A DNA stretch of 64,000 nt from Prinia subflava (GCF_021018805.1 NC_086283.1:60847803-60911802), one strand, 5' to 3'; numbered from the stretch's first letter, positions 1-14,752 are shown. Program-made: numbers and translations. The notes: a model not told the origin generated them from the letters alone.

Positions 1-2659
1 CTTGCAAAATGCAAAAATGTGAAGCCCTCCTTCTAATGTTTTTTAATTATCTCATGTGTCATCTGAACTTGCCCAGCACTTAGCTCTATCAAAGCTCCAA
101 ACCCAGATTAACCTGGCTGATCCTGCACCCCCTCACAATCTAGTCATGGGGTGATTGACTTTGTATGTTAATTAGTTTGCTGTTATTGACAACTGACAGC
201 AATGTGCTGACAGGAATATACTAGATGGCTAATATTTATTCATGTAAGAGGGGAAAGAAAATAACTTAATCCCCAGACTTTGTCTGGCATCCCTGTTATC
301 TCACAGTTTCTTATGTTTCTTTATAAAAATATAAAGAAATTAACCTTTAAAAAAAGAATAGTTTTGTATCTAAATCTTTAAACTTCACATTCTTTCTTTT
401 CTTTTTTTTTTTTTTTAAATTTAAAAGGCTCTTTTTGTAGTAAAACCAGTAAAAATAATATGAAGAGGTAATAATATTCCGAAGAGTCATATTTTGGTGT
501 TTTATGTTTTGTTTTGCATTTTTTGTTTGTTTGTTTGTTTGTTTTTAAAATTTTTATTTTTGGTTTGGTTGGTTTTGTTTTGTTTCAGATTTTATTTTGG
601 TTTGGGGATTTTTGTTTGGTTTTGCTTTTGTTTTTGTTTATGTCTTTTTTCTCCAGATTGAATTTTTATTAAGTTAAATACTTCTCAGAAGTCTTGAGGA
701 AAAATTAATTAGTTTTCCTGTTTTAGTCAATGGTTCTATATGCAAAATTAACCGCCTCACATATACAAACCTTTAAAAAACTTTTCACATTGACAGAAAT
801 GTTCAGATGAACTTAGATCACATGAAGAACAGCTGGGTAAGGAAGAAGTCTGTTTTTTTTAATGGCATGTCCGAACAAGGTAAATTCTTACCACATTAGT
901 AATACATTTCCAGAGATGTTGTTCACAGAATTACCATTATTAACATTGTTAACGAAGGGTTTTATCAAAAAAAGTTAGTGTAAGTTACTGAACCTATGTA
1001 AGCCTGAGAATTTTGTGGCATACTAGGAAGTGTTGTTAAAATGAATTTCTGGCTGACTGGGTGTGGCTGACTGTGTGTGAAGGCACCTTCCTCAGAATTA
1101 CTCCAATAAAAGACTGACACTGATAATAGATTGATGAGAAAGTCTTCAGTCTGAATAGTCATTGTGTCGCAGCTATTTAATCTCAGGCAGTTTTTTAGTT
1201 ACACTTACACTAAAAAATAATTAAAGTGTTTGGTTTTTCTTCTGCAAATAGCTGTAAGAGATTTTTGTCAACCTTTCCCCAGTGTCCATAAGTTGACAGA
1301 CATATGCTGGTACCAAAGAAAATATCTTCCTTAAAAAAGAGAAAATAAGAAAACAAAATTTTAAGTGGAGATTGCACCTACAGGTGCAAGTTCAGTATAC
1401 CAATCTATAATAACACAAGGTTGAAGCTAATTCTCAATTCATTAGCCTATTAGCGTGTTCATAAAAGATTGATTCAAATTCAGAAGAGGCCATGCTTTTG
1501 CCCTCTGCATGGATGGCAGCCAGTCATGCAAGGCTGAACTATTTGTGTCTATGTAATGATGCCATTTTGGTTTTTACCTTTTTTCTTTATTATATTTTCT
1601 CTGTATTGTTTACATATATATTTGTAGCCTATTGTATTAGTGGCTAGTTTTCCCAGCAGTTTTCCATGCCCTTTCCCTAGCAGAAAGACTAAACATTTTC
1701 CAAAGCCCCTATTCTATCTTGGTTCTCCATGGCTACCAAGACCAAAAAACACCTCTTCAACGCACATTTGCATCAACAAATCATTTGCATCAACTAAGTG
1801 GGGAGAATTTAGAAGGGGCTTGGACTGGGGAGGAATTGCATCACCACTTGTGCCCCTAATTAATGCTTTTCTGTCAATTATGCTAATTTACCAAACTTAT
1901 AAAATTATATACACCCCTGTGGGGGGGTGGGCTTTTGTGGACATTTTTCCATAACTGCCCCTGGAGGCATTCAATAATAATCCACTTTTATATTACCTGC
2001 CATACCAATATTATCTCGGAACAGTGTGTTGTTTCATTTCTAGGTTGAAAAAGGCATCACTACTTTAAGTGGTTTTCTCACCTTAGATTACCCATTCTGC
2101 TGTGCGAATAAGAGCATATGGTGCTCTTTTCTGCTTTGTGTGATGAGTTCAGCGTGCAAACAGGAATCTTGAGCTTCACAGCTGCCTTTGTAAGTGAACG
2201 CATTAAAGGGTACGCAAGAGGCAGCCATGAAGTTACACCTTGCCAGAGGGGAAAAAACTACAGTGGAGGGCTGGGGAAAGTCAGCAGCACTCTCTACAAG
2301 CTGTCCATGTATAAGCAGAAGTGGTACTGAGTGGTACTGAGAATCTGAGAATCTACTGTGTGTTAGAGAAGGAGAGCATCTGCTGTGGGAACTGGAAGGG
2401 TTCTGCCTGACTGGTTGACAGGCTAGAGGTTCTATGTAGCTGTCAGAAAAATTGAGCTAACAGAAAGTGTTGTGATATTCAAATTTTTCTTGCGCTTCTG
2501 TTTAAACCTTTTGTTTCTTGGAAGAATAGGATTGGAAGCACGCTTTTTCTCTCTGTTTGTTGAACCTGTTTCTCCTTACCCTTTTTTTCTTCATAGCTTT
2601 CCCCCTTCCTCTCTCTCCTTTCCCCCCATCCAGCATCTTTCTCCAAGGCTGATGTTGCT
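1..2659. other. Gene-free AT-rich stretch
   Basis: I recognise no exon, RNA gene or transposon with confidence here. It contains the T/G-rich simple sequence at 498-640. The stretch around 120-250 is AT-rich with several TAATTA-like homeodomain core sites and could be a conserved non-coding element, but that is only a guess without alignment. Confidence 0.5.
498..640. repeat. T/G-rich simple sequence with (TTTG)n core
   Basis: A run of tandem TTTG units at about 521-545 lies inside a longer T/G-only tract of TTTTG and TTGG variants. It is low-complexity microsatellite-derived DNA with no evident coding content. Confidence 0.8.
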
Positions 2660-2710
2660 TTGAGGAGCTAGACCAGATGCCCTCTAGAGATCCCTTCCCA
2701 TCCAGCTTGT
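2660..2710 (+). mobile_element. CR1 LINE 3'-end relic
   Basis: A short stretch resembles the segment near the CR1 3' end: GAGGAGCTAGACCAGATG followed by a copy of the usual TCCCTTCC block. The terminal ATTCTATG octamer repeats are lost, so only about 50 bp is recognisable. Plus orientation is inferred from the order of these blocks. It could be chance similarity, since the piece is short. Confidence 0.45.
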
Positions 2711-5700
2711 TTGATAGCTTTGTTACTCAGTGTCTTTGTGGTCCTGGAATCAGAAAGATGCTGGGCATACTGGGAAGAAAGCTGGGGAAGATGGAGATGC
2801 CTACTGGGCACAGGCCAAATACTTTCATGCATTTGTAGCAGTGGGAGTAGTGAAGGCTTTACGTTTAGCTATTTTAGAAGGCAGTTTCCTGGGAGTGATG
2901 CAAAAGGAATTTCCTATCTGAAATGACAGCACCTTTTTTTTTTTTCCCTGGGTAAGAAGAGCTTCAGGGAACTGTATGAATACAGAGACTTAAAACATGA
3001 GCCATATGATGGTTAAACTCTTGTGCATGCTGGGAACACTCAACAGACAGAGAGGACTGGGTGGAATGGCCACCATGCTGTGAATCATATACTGGTAAAT
3101 TCTCTCCCAGAGACAGAGAGATACTGGTGCATTTCCCCCATTCCCTGAGCTGGAAATATGACTGAGTTCTATGTGAAAGCAGCAGAGCAGACTTCTCACT
3201 CTGCAGAGAGTGGGATGGCTTCAGTTTTCATAAAAGCAGCTAGGGGTTAATATGACTGAGAACAAGAGAGCAGTGTTGAGAGGTGTCACCTCTGATGTGT
3301 CATATGAAGTGATGGGAATATGGGCACAGTCATACAGAAATGGACGTCTTCTTTCATGTCACTGGAAACCTGTCATAACGACCTTGGGGATCTTATACTA
3401 CAGTAAGACTTCACCCTTACTAACACTGAAACATGCCCTGAAATCCATATTGCATGGAGTCCTTAGCAACGCCCTTAGCAGTGAATTGCAAAACTGTTAT
3501 GAGAAAGTCCCTGACATGGAAAAGGACTGCTAGTTATATATTTACAGTGCATGCTACCTTTCAAACAGCAACTTTATGGGTGGGAAAACACAGACACCAC
3601 TTTCCTTCTATTTCATGTTCATCTTGTCGTTAGTAATGCACTAATCTCAAGTTGCTGGCTACATTCACTTCAGAGAATATCTATGGAATATTTCAGTCTG
3701 TGGGAGCAATGCTGACATTTGTTGAAAATTCCCTGCTTCCTAGCACAAAGATTTTCCCACCCGTAAAGTGGTTAATTCAATGGAAATTGCTACTGCACAG
3801 AACACTAATACTTTCTTACTGATGTCCTTGATAGGTATAGAAAGATTTGCACCAACAAGAATTTTATTTCAAATGTAATAATAGAAAATTCCATTGCTAG
3901 ATCTTGAGAAACTGTTATGCTTTATGAAATTTCACGGTTATGGTTCAGAGCATCACAGGCAGAATTTCTTCATTCATTCCAAATATGTAAAGGTCTGAAA
4001 AGCAGGATTTCATTTCTCTGACCTGTTAGTAACCCCATCAAGCCCCTGTGGTTTTGTCAGGGTGTGTAACTGTGTCTAGAGGGCAAATAAATAGATCATT
4101 TCTGTATTCTGGTGTACAGAATGAACAAGCACTGAGTAAACGGGCAGAAGGTCATATGAAAGAGGGATACATTGGGTGACATATGCTGGATTAGCCACCA
4201 GATGAGCTGGCATGCTCCTGAAGCTGATGCTCCCACCAGCTCTCCTTCTGCATCTCCTTGACTGTGTCCAGAGGACACTGCTTTGTTCTGAGACTGGGCT
4301 GTGAAGACTAGGAACCCAAAATCAGTGTGCAAACCTGATGTTTTCCTGTACTAAACCTGAGAGGGGCAACTTAATAAATGTCAATACCTACCTTTCATGG
4401 TTTCCTATGAAGCAACTTTCAATTCATTCTTAGATCATAGTGGGAAAATGGAAAAGAGAAAAAATCCTACAACTTACTTAAAAAACCCCAAACACTTGAA
4501 AAATCACTCTGCATATTTATTCTGCAGCAGACTCATGGCACTGTAGTAGTGAGCAGTTTTGATTGCCCACCTTTGAGACTACAGAGGGCTCTCTACAAGC
4601 AGATGAACTTACACCTGCTTAGACCCATGATCTTCTGTAGGAAGGAAGGAAGGAAGGGAGTATGAATAGAGAGATATAAACCCTAAAATTCTTAGCCTCT
4701 TGTCTTTGAAGGAAAAAATCCACAGAGCCCTCAGTATTTACTTTCCTCTCTCCCTTTTTTGAGTATAGTGTCAGCAGGAGTTGCTTTGGATTATGTCTCT
4801 GAATTTTGCCTTACATTTCCATTCAAGGATCCCTCTGTGACATGGCAGGATACCTGTGTTGGGCACTGGCCTAATGTTCCCTGAAGCACTGGAAATAATT
4901 TTCACAAAAATTCAGAGCTCTAGGAGGTGGCTGCAAACCACACTGATGCATGCTGTGGGATGTGAGAGTGAGCAAGCCTAGCTGCTTTGCTGTAGCAATA
5001 ATTTGTTTTGCCAATATAATTTATGACCAGACTGGTGAAACCAGTTTGGAGGGGCACTCCTACTTAGTACTTCTTCTAATGTTCAGACCTCTTTGTGAGC
5101 TGAGATAGAGAAAGGTCATGCGTGACATTGTACTGGAGCTCTGAGGCGGCAGTAGCCTGTAATGTGTAGGAGGGACAAGCAGCTGAGGAAAACCTGCTTT
5201 ACCTACCAGCTGTGCCATATTCAGTGCATCAGACGATGACAGTTAATTCTTCCAGGGGTGATTGGGAACTTGGGAAAATCTCTGACATCTGCTTGCACTA
5301 CATAAAAAGCTTTTAACCTCACCTGTTTTAAAAAAACACCTTGTCTTCCATAGGTGTGTTTTCACCTATCCCCTTTCCTCCCCAGGAGTGCCTTTCTTTA
5401 ACTGTGTGGTTATGAGGAGAGGTCTTTCAGGTTAGCAAGAATAGCAGCTGCTGATGTGGACCCTTTCTGGAGGGATAGAATCTTAATTGCTCATTCTAAG
5501 TTTGTCTTTTCCAGGTACAAAACAAATCAATCTCAAGTTGTGTAACTGTTGAGAGGAGACATTTCAGTGTAATAGAGAATGCAACTTTATGTGTGAAAAT
5601 GGCATACCTTGAAAATCAATTCCATGTCAAAATGGGGTGTTGATTATTTTTACTTATTCTATTTACGAGGCACTAAAGGGCAAACCACACTATGTAATTG

Positions 5701-6336
5701 GGTCAACGTTGGTCTGTTGCATGTGCATATAACCAGTTAATTATACATTATACTTTGCAATGCTAAATGTACTGCTCAGGTCACATAACTGCTGATAGAT
5801 TGTATTGTAGACTGAAAAATGGATCTTGTATTACAAGATTAAGATTAGTCCACGGAATTAAGACAGGTTCAGAACTGTGGCAATTGGTTTTGAAATGATT
5901 TATGGAGAATGTATTATGTAATTTTCCTCAATAATGATATTGTACTTATTTCCTGTACTGCATAAAACATTTCAGGATGTGGATGTGTTAAGGGATTTAT
6001 ATTATTACTGTGCAGAATATCTTAAATAGGAGTGAGAAAAGCATACAGAGACCATATGCTTTTGGTTGTCAGGCTGGGAAATAATTTTGTACACAAGAAA
6101 AAAAGGAGCCATGTTGTTGGTACTCTCGAGGAAGAGCACAGAACTGTGCACTGAACTCTTCATAGCTGTACCAGTACCAAAAGTGTAATGAACTGTTGTC
6201 TCTGTTTAAGTGTGTATTTCACCTAAGAAACTGGAGAACGCAGGTATTGGACAGAGTAATTTGGCTGAGAGTCTGAGAACAGACAGGCACTCTTTGCATG
6301 AACATATCCCGGGTGTCAGTACTGTTTCTTTCTTCT
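2711..6336. other. Gene-free stretch
   Basis: No gene or repeat family was recognised. A short GGAA microsatellite lies at about 4641-4658. Short open frames here have no domain, no splice context and no compositional signal of coding. Confidence 0.45.
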
Positions 6337-7170
6337 ACATAACTTGCTGATGGTTTGAGAAAATCGATGTGCAGTTTTTCTGGGTAAATAATTATCTTTA
6401 TTAAAAAGCCTGATTTATTTTTTTGTTTTATGAGTGTTTAAAATCTTTCCTTCAGGAATACACTGAATTTTCATACCTTTTGCAGAGACATCAGACCAAA
6501 TCCTCTTTCTTTCATTACTTCCACTACAAGTCCAAGTGCAAGTGCTAGCACCAACTGTACTGGTATTAGCTTACAGATACTTTAAATAGAAACTGTGAAA
6601 AATGAAGGACGGTGATGACTCTGATGCACTGGAGACAAGAGAAGTCATCTCTTTGATCTCCCTGTCCACTGGAAGAGGAGTGTGGCTCACTACCAGGTAC
6701 CCAGGGTACTTAATGTCACTCACTTTATAGTCAAATGGCCCTGCTTAGTCTCTTCTAGAGCACAAGGACACCCAAAGAATTATGGCATGTTTGAGGCATA
6801 CTATGAACTCCCTTGTAGACTTCTTGCTTGACCCTGGGAAGGTCACACAGGCTCAGTCTAGTATTGTACAGGGCATCCCAAACAGCTTGATAAGACCATG
6901 GCTGTGGTCAATGAATTCCTACCTCCATGAAAACCTTCTGTCCCATACAGTAACCTTAGTTTTTTATCTTACTTTTAGTGCATTTTGGGTTCTATCAGGA
7001 AGCAAAACCCATTTATAGTGCAACTTTCTGCAGTCCTGGCAGATTGATAGCTTTTCACTGGCTCTCCAGCCTTAACTCCCTGCTAAAAGGAGGTAAAAAT
7101 ATACACTTTAGAGGTATATGCTGTTTGTCACTCCAGTGCCTTCTCTGTCTTGTCTGCAGATATTAATCAT
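6337..7170. repeat. Diverged duplicated block, copy 1
   Basis: Two parts of this block recur in the same order further right. The segment at 6337-6395 (starting CTACATAACTTGCTGATGG) matches 7539-7597. The segment at about 6690-6890, including GACTTCTTGCTTGA, matches about 8955-9145. The matching parts are interrupted by indels. It may be a local segmental duplication or two copies of an old unrecognised transposon. The block edges are approximate. Confidence 0.55.
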
Positions 7171-7538
7171 TTCACAAGGCTAGAAGCCTCAAACTAATGT
7201 CTTTAGAATATTAATGTGAAAAAACCTTAGAGAACTCCTTGCGATTAACTGATTTTCAGTCTGCAGGTTTCTATTTCAGTCTGTTCTTATTCTCTCTGTT
7301 GAATTTTATTTGGCCCTGGTGACTTATCTTTTTGTGATTATTATTTGTACTTTTCCAAGTGTAAGTTTGTTTAGGAAACCTGTTTGTGATGTTTATTCCT
7401 TAAGGTGTGGTGGTGTGCAACAGCAGCATACCTGGTTGTGTCTCTTGCTCTGTTCCTCACCACTCTGACCTCCTTCCAGTAGTGACTCTGTTTCTTGAAG
7501 ATTGGGGAAAATTACTTTTTTTCTCTCTTTCCTATTAC

Positions 7539-9400
7539 TACATAACTTGCTGATGGTCTGAGAGAGTTGATGTGCAGTTTTTCCAGGTAAATAAAAGCCT
7601 ATACTGACTATAAAAAATCAGAGATCCCACAGAACGTGAAATCTCCACTTTTTCTTCAATCTGCACACCTGGTACAGTTTCATAAAAAGAGCACTGCACT
7701 TGGGGAACGTGTTTTTGATTTTTTTTCGTGGGGGGGGGGGGGGGGGTTATGTATTAGGACAGGTGATACCTTGAATGTAGGCCAAGTTTGATAAATTTTA
7801 TGATGAGGTTTACCATAAAATCACATATGCTAGCTCCCTTTCATTCTTGGGCAACACTTTAGCAGGTCTTCTTTCAGCCCCTGCAAATTGAAAATATTTT
7901 GCACCCAGTCTTTCTTCTGGTCCCTTTGAGTAGTTTGATAAATTCTCATTATCAGAGTCTATTACCTTGGAATCATTACGTGGGAGTACAAAAAGTGCAG
8001 AGGTGGTCCAGTGTCACTGCTCTGCTAGCTATCACAAAATAGGGAGCAAATCTGTCCTTCTCTACTCAGAAAAAATTCTTGGGGAGGTGCTACACATCTC
8101 TTCTGTCAACTGACATTACCACTTTAAATCAAGTGAAGCACATATTGCAGATAATGTCTTACTGCCACAGAGCAGGTAACCTTGACAAACTTAGAGGTAA
8201 ACAAATTTTAAGTCAAGACTGAGACACACACTGGCAAGACCTGTAGTGAAAGAGAGTCTTGCTCTTGGAGCAATTACTTATGGCTGCAGGTATTTGGACA
8301 TATGTCTCCAGCCTGTGAACTGAATGACAGCCTGCATGAATATGAAATTCTCCTTTCAAGTTTTGGGACACTATTGACATGGAGCAGTTTGAAAGTATTT
8401 CTGCTGTTTTCTTTGTTCTTGTCCCTCCCACAGCAGTAAGTGTGTCTCCCCACAATAGCACCCAGCCTGTTCCTTGCCCTATAGACTCCTTTTGAGAGTG
8501 TCCCAGCATCTCTGGGGAGAAACTTGATAGTGTCAATTAAAAGTGACATTCACTGCCTGATGAATTCTGTTTCCTTTTACAAGGATTTGGACTACAGGGT
8601 GTTAAAAGCTGAAAGAAATCTGGACAAAAGCAGAGGGAAGTTGGAATTAAGAGGATTATGAAATTCACTGGATTTCTGAAATGAAATTGGCAGGTTGGTA
8701 TGTTTTCTGACATAATTGCAATACCATACTTACAAATCACACTCATAACAGACTTCTGAGGCTTTCAGATGCTCCATATTCTAACTGTGCAACCTATCAT
8801 GCTCTATATGCCCTTGGAAAGTGCATTGTAACAGAGACTGTGGCACTACCACAGTCTTGAGCAATGACTCCTTGTGGGATTTATTAATGCAGTCCAGATC
8901 TAGAAAGATGGGGCTAACCTTCCAGAAGACAGAGTATCCACAATAGACATGGATTGCAAAAGGTACCAGGAGTACTTCATATCACTTACTTCATCGACTA
9001 GTGGCCCTTTTCACTCCCTTTTTGAGTAGAAGAATACTTCAAGAACCATTGTAGGCTTGAGTCATGCTATGAGCTCCATTGTTGACTTCTTGCTTGATCC
9101 TGGGCTGCTCAGAGATAACAGTCAAGTTGTGGGATGTATACCTGTCCACAATAACTTCCTGGCCATGAGTTTGAGTCAGTTAGAATGAGATTGATCCTTT
9201 TCCACTAAGATCCATTTGAGCCTGAAAGGCCTCCTGGCTTCCATGTGCTGAAAACAACCTCTTGACCAGTTAATACCACACAATAGCAGCAGCATGCTCA
9301 GGCATTGAAGGCCTGAACCTGTTTGCTTTCCCCATAGCTAAGAAAAGGATAATAACAGTATCGCACCTTAGAAATGTGTTGCTGTGTTGATGAAGAAGAA
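7539..9400. repeat. Diverged duplicated block, copy 2
   Basis: This is the partner of the block at 6337-7170. The first matching segment is 7539-7597 and the second about 8955-9145, so this copy is about 1 kb longer between the two anchors. That implies an insertion here or a deletion in copy 1. A 17-base G run lies inside. No open frame is shared between the copies, so a coding origin is not supported. Confidence 0.5.
7730..7746 (+). repeat. Poly-G tract (17 G)
   Basis: An uninterrupted run of 17 G follows TTTTTTCGT. Such a run can form a G-quadruplex and is prone to length error in assembly, so its exact length should not be trusted. Confidence 0.9.
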
Positions 9401-12400
9401 GTCAGTCAATTTCGCTTGCACAGATATGTAACAATGCCATATGCAGCCCACATAATAATTTATCTCCCATGCCCCATTTCGTGTAGTGGCTGCTACCAAG
9501 AGATCTGTGTTAATTTACCTGGAGGAGAATACCCTTCCTAAATATGCCGTTGTTTAAGCTATCACTGAGTGAAGGAATTTAAATAGCAAAGTGGCCAAAC
9601 GTGTTGATGAAAAGACTGCTGCAAGTAGCTTGAGACAGTTGGGCAACATGATGGTAAATTACATTCATTGTTGCTGGCTGCAAGGGAATACAAATCAGAT
9701 GGAACAAATTAATCTCCTTATATACATCAATGGCTTCTGAATTAGTTGTCACCTCCCAGGGAAAAAATAAGCTATAGTTTGCATTGTGGAAGCTCAATGA
9801 AGATGTCTGCTCAATTTTCAGCATCAGTCAGAAATTAATAAGCTGTTGAATAGCTTTAAACTGAGGCTAGGGAACACCACAGCAACAACGTTCTGCACTA
9901 CATATTTTCTTCTTTGGGTACATGTATATTTTAGACTCTTCTCATTGCTCTCTTAAAAAACAGAAAAAGTCAAACTCCTGAGAAGAAATCAAGGAGACAT
10001 CCCTGGAAAAGCACAAAACTGGACAAAATTGATAGCTGCTATCCAAGGAATAGTTGTACAAGGGCCATTTCCCCCCCAAAAATTAAAGAAGGAGCTGCAT
10101 ATCTTCATGCTGTAGTCAGCCTTGGATTGCCATGATTTGCCTTGTGGCAGTCAGACTCATGGCTGAGGTAAACACCCATGCCCAGCTCTTCGTTTTCAGT
10201 TATGAGAAACATGCTTGGTCGGAAACAAAAAAACGAATAAAATTCCTTTTCTTTTTTCTCTCTTATTTTATTAATTAAATCCTTTACTATTATCTTTTTC
10301 TTAAAAGATTCTTTAAATTGTTTCCTTTTATCTGTTTGAATAGCTTAGATTTATTGTTATTTTATGGAAGAGTGTTGACCAGTGGTTAGATGAGGTACAT
10401 GCCTTGTTATAATGGTATATATAAGTGCATATTTTGTTGCAGCATAATGTTTCTCTTCCCCTGAAGCAGTATTCTTGGGTTCTTATAGGAGTTAGGTTCC
10501 TAGTGGGAGACATTTTGACAATTCTTATGTTTCTATGAACTGCAGCTTAATTACAGTCTCTCTGGGAAACTGATGAGCTTTCATACAGGATTTTTTCTTC
10601 CTGCTCTCAATGTTCTTTCAAAAAATCTTGGTTTTTGGCTGTCAAACAAAAAGTATAGATGGATTTGATTTGTTTTCAACTTTATTTTATTTAAACACAG
10701 AGAACATAAGGTATCAGATAAGAAATTACGAGACACCTAAAGGTTAAATGTTGAAGTATTCCCACACTGTATTAAAGATTACAAGATAATGACAGTCCAG
10801 TGGCAGGTTAAGAAGGGGGAAAAGTTAATGGACTGTGAGATTAAATTATGTGTCTAGAGGGTGCTCATCTTATTACTGACAGGTATTGATTCTAGAAATA
10901 ATTGTTCATTTTTAAAGGTGTTTTTCTGCTTTGTGCTGAGCTGATCAGCCTCCTGGAAGTGGTCACTTAAGGGAATCAGCACATGAGTTACTTTTTTGCA
11001 TATAGATGGTTAGTGATATAATAGGACAGCTGGTTTTCATGGATTTTTAGTGAACAGTAGTTGGGGACAATGGCAGCTTTGTTATCAAACATATTTTGAG
11101 AAGGTTATGTCAAATAAGAATTGAATTTCATGACTGATATCAAGAAGGCTGAATGTTCTCAAATCCATGGGAGTTCAGGATGTTATTCAACCCTCCTTAG
11201 GGAGAAGCTTTCAGTGTTTTTCATAAAAACATAAGAGTGGTGGAAAGTAATCTTTGAAGGTCCACAGTATAGCTTTCTGCTCCAAGTGGGATTTCTGTCA
11301 GCATGTCTGTGTCTTTGCATAGTCAAGAATGAGATGCCACAGCACTTCTATGTATCATATCCCAGAGCTGTACTGCTTTCTACTATCATTTTTCTTTGGA
11401 AGGATTGGAAAAAAATCAATAGGATTAATTCAAAAAGAGGGGACTATGTCTGCAATTTAACTCTTCTTTCACTTGTTTTGGATGTATAGATTCTTTTTCC
11501 AACCTGATATATTTATTTGTTCAGTTAATTCCTTTTAAGTACAATTCCTGTTGCTTGAGCTTCTTTTATTCTCACACGAGGCTCTATTACCTTATAGAAG
11601 GGTTTTTGTTCTTAAATATTGCAGAAATTGAGCACCTAATACAGATGGCAGCTGGAAGCTGGATTATTACACTCACAAATCTGTGTTTTGTAGAAAATGC
11701 GGAAATTAGAAATAGAAAAGCCCTGCCCCTTATAAAGATCTGTAGTGATGCTGACTCATACTTAGCATGCAGAAAGATCTGCAATAAATGTGCCTTTTCC
11801 ATTCAATAACTTTGAGTTCCTCTTAAACAATTGGCAAAGATTTATGCCCATGCTTTGAATTGCTCTGACAATGGGATGGGGCCATGCAAACAACTGTGGT
11901 AGTTGGTGGTTATAGGGAAATCTCAAGTAGTATTCTCCTGAGGTGGTCTTGTTGGACATGGTTTGCTTGTTTCAAAGGAGACTGCATTCCAGCACCTTGC
12001 AGATCCCCTGATGTTTCAGGATGTGCTGGAAGTCAGGGCCACCTGTATATACCTGCTGCAGAGATGCTGGTGGCACAAACCTCCAGCAGAGGCTGTGATA
12101 CGGGGACCATGCAGCTGCATCCTCTGTTGGTGCATCCACCGTCACTGGTTTCTACTTGCTTGTGGCAAATGGGGAAGGTGCTTCCTCCTGTCTGACTTAG
12201 TGTCTCACTTTGTCCCAGCATAAAACCACCATCCCCCTTATTTTCTCCTCTTTGTCCCCTTCCCTGACTTTTGGTATAGATACATTCCGGTAATAATCTT
12301 TCCAGCAGTGCTGCTGTGTTAGCAGCGTGAGACAGAGGGAAGAGGCAGATGCAGAGCTGCAATCCTGCCTCTTCTTCCTTGCTCCTGGGAGAATGCATCT

Positions 12401-13059
12401 GGGCAGTGATACAGTGGCCTCACCATCTTCCCCTTTTAGATTTTCCTTCCCTGGATTTCACAATAGACCTCTTATTAAAGTGCTTTTACAGCCCCTCTAG
12501 CCAACTTGATGGATTTTTCACTCCCACCTCCTCAATTGTAATATGCTTAATGATCCTCCAAAGGCCTCTGCTGTGACAGCATCATCTAACTGGCACATTA
12601 TCATGGCCTTTTTAATGTACAGACCCAGGTGATTGACATGAGGGTGAAACCAGCAAAACAGGTAATACACCAGCTCTTCTGAACCTCCACAGCACTGCCT
12701 GAGGAAAATAATCCCTCAGCTGTGTCAGGCACGGTGGAGACAGATGAAGCATGCATGGGTGAGCCTCTAAAGGGACTCCCTCCAGAAAGACAGATGAGGA
12801 GTGACTCAGGGTGGGAGTAAAGTGTGGCAGCTGTATTTACTCTAGCTTGCTCTCAGTATTAGTTTTATGACTTGAAATTACAGGGCGACACTGCTGTGAG
12901 GAAGAGACGTCTGAAAAGCTGAGCAGGGCTCTTTTCAAAAACTGCTAACAGCAAGGGGATGTTCATTGCTCTGTGCCTCTGTGTTTGCTCTGAAGATAAA
13001 TTAGATATTCGGAAACTCTCAGACTGAGGGACACAGTTGCATTTTTAATAATTTTACAC

Positions 13060-13110
13060 AAATATATACACTTACATATATATATCTATGAAAAAAGAAT
13101 ATATATATAA
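13060..13110. repeat. TA-rich microsatellite
   Basis: Two short blocks of alternating TA (around 13075-13087 and 13100-13109) are separated by a purine-rich spacer. It is simple sequence only. Confidence 0.7.
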
Positions 13111-14752
13111 ACATGCATTTAAAGCTTTGCTTCTGCTCTCAAGATCATTCCCACTTCAGAGTGACAGTGATGTGCAAAGGCATCTAAAGACTCGAGGGCA
13201 AAATTCTCTGCAATTAAGATGTGCTAACATTGCTGTCACCTCTCCTTTTCTCCAACTTCCTCATTACATTTTTGTAACATTTCTGCTTCAGAAGTCAACC
13301 ATCGTTGTACCTCCTGGTGGAGAAAGGCACTGGGTAGATCTGACAAGCTGGGCTCTCAGGGAGGAGGAGATTGCAGGGCATCTGACTGCCATAAGATCTC
13401 TCCTCAGGAAGCCCCTCCTGGTATATCATTATATACTGCACTTTGGTGTGTTGGTGTATTCTTACCATATTCTCTGTCTGGAGTGGCTGTACCCCCATTC
13501 CCCATGGAAGAGATGTGCCAGCCTTGTCTGTGTGTGCCTCTTCTGCAATCTGCAGTCTGGCCCAGGGCACTTCACTGTGTTTTACTGCCTGGCAAAATTT
13601 GCCCTGATAAGGTACTGAGTTTGCAGTTTCATGGATTCAGCCAACTGGAAGAGGACAGCATTGCAACCACAACTGATGATAGCTTGACATGGACCTCTTT
13701 TTGGGAAGATTGAGAGTGAAATGTGTAAAATACCAAAAAGAAGATCACAGACAAATTTTTTAGTAGGTTTTTAAATTATCATGTTTTGAACCATGTCTTT
13801 CAAAACTTAATACAATGGAGATCTTTCAAATATTTAAGGGGACATTGTGTCACTTTGCCCCACATGGTAAAATACTTTCTTTCTTAGCATTTTTGAATCC
13901 ATATTTGTGGAAAAGATAATTTCCTAAGTAAATCTTCTGTCCGCATTTTTTCAGATGTAGTATAGGAAGGTTAGCCCAAATATAAACTGGTGTAAATAAT
14001 TTAAATATTTCTTCAACAACCTTTCAAAGATCCTATTGAGAAGTCTGCAGATTCAGCTGTATACTGATGTTCCTATTACAGTCATAAGCTCAGGAAATAC
14101 TACTATTAAAACTGTGACAGAACTGGTATTGACTTAAGTGGAAAAGGCCTGGATAAATACCAGACCAGCCAGCTCCTTTTTGAGATTTACTATATGACAT
14201 TATTTTCTATCAAGCAAAGCCTCTAGAGGTTTCTGAAAACCTCTCTTCACTGGTTTCTGTTTTGTCATCATTCTTATTTTGCAGGCAGAAAGCTGAGATG
14301 GACCAGACAGGTGAACTAGAACCGTCTGGTAGACAGTGGCAGGTTTGGGACTCATCTCTTATATGTTGCCATACAACCCTTCATATTTTGATTTAGGATT
14401 CCATAAGTGTGGCTGATGGAATCATGGCCCATGTTACCAAATCTTGGCCTCCTCTTAGCTGGACTGAATTGTTCTTTGGAAAATAGCATGAATGACAAAA
14501 TCTTAGTAAGTGAACAGAGGAGAGGCAATTTCAAGAAACATAAGCAAGAGAAAATCAAGAATGTAAATAACTGTGAACCAGTTCTTGGGGAAGGATGAGC
14601 TTATGGCAAAGATTAAGGAGGATTCTTTGTTCTGTCGATTAATTTACCACAGGATAATCATGGTTACGTCGAAAAAAAGTTCAGTGAATTTGGGAAGGTT
14701 TTTTTGGTATGTGTTGAGGTGTTTGCTGTTAATTTCTTGCAATTCAAAGTTG

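Noticed and set aside
13088..13618. 176-codon open frame, one of the longest outside the tetraspanin
   Set aside because: It starts in a TA microsatellite, has no recognisable domain, has no splice or promoter context and shows ordinary non-coding composition.
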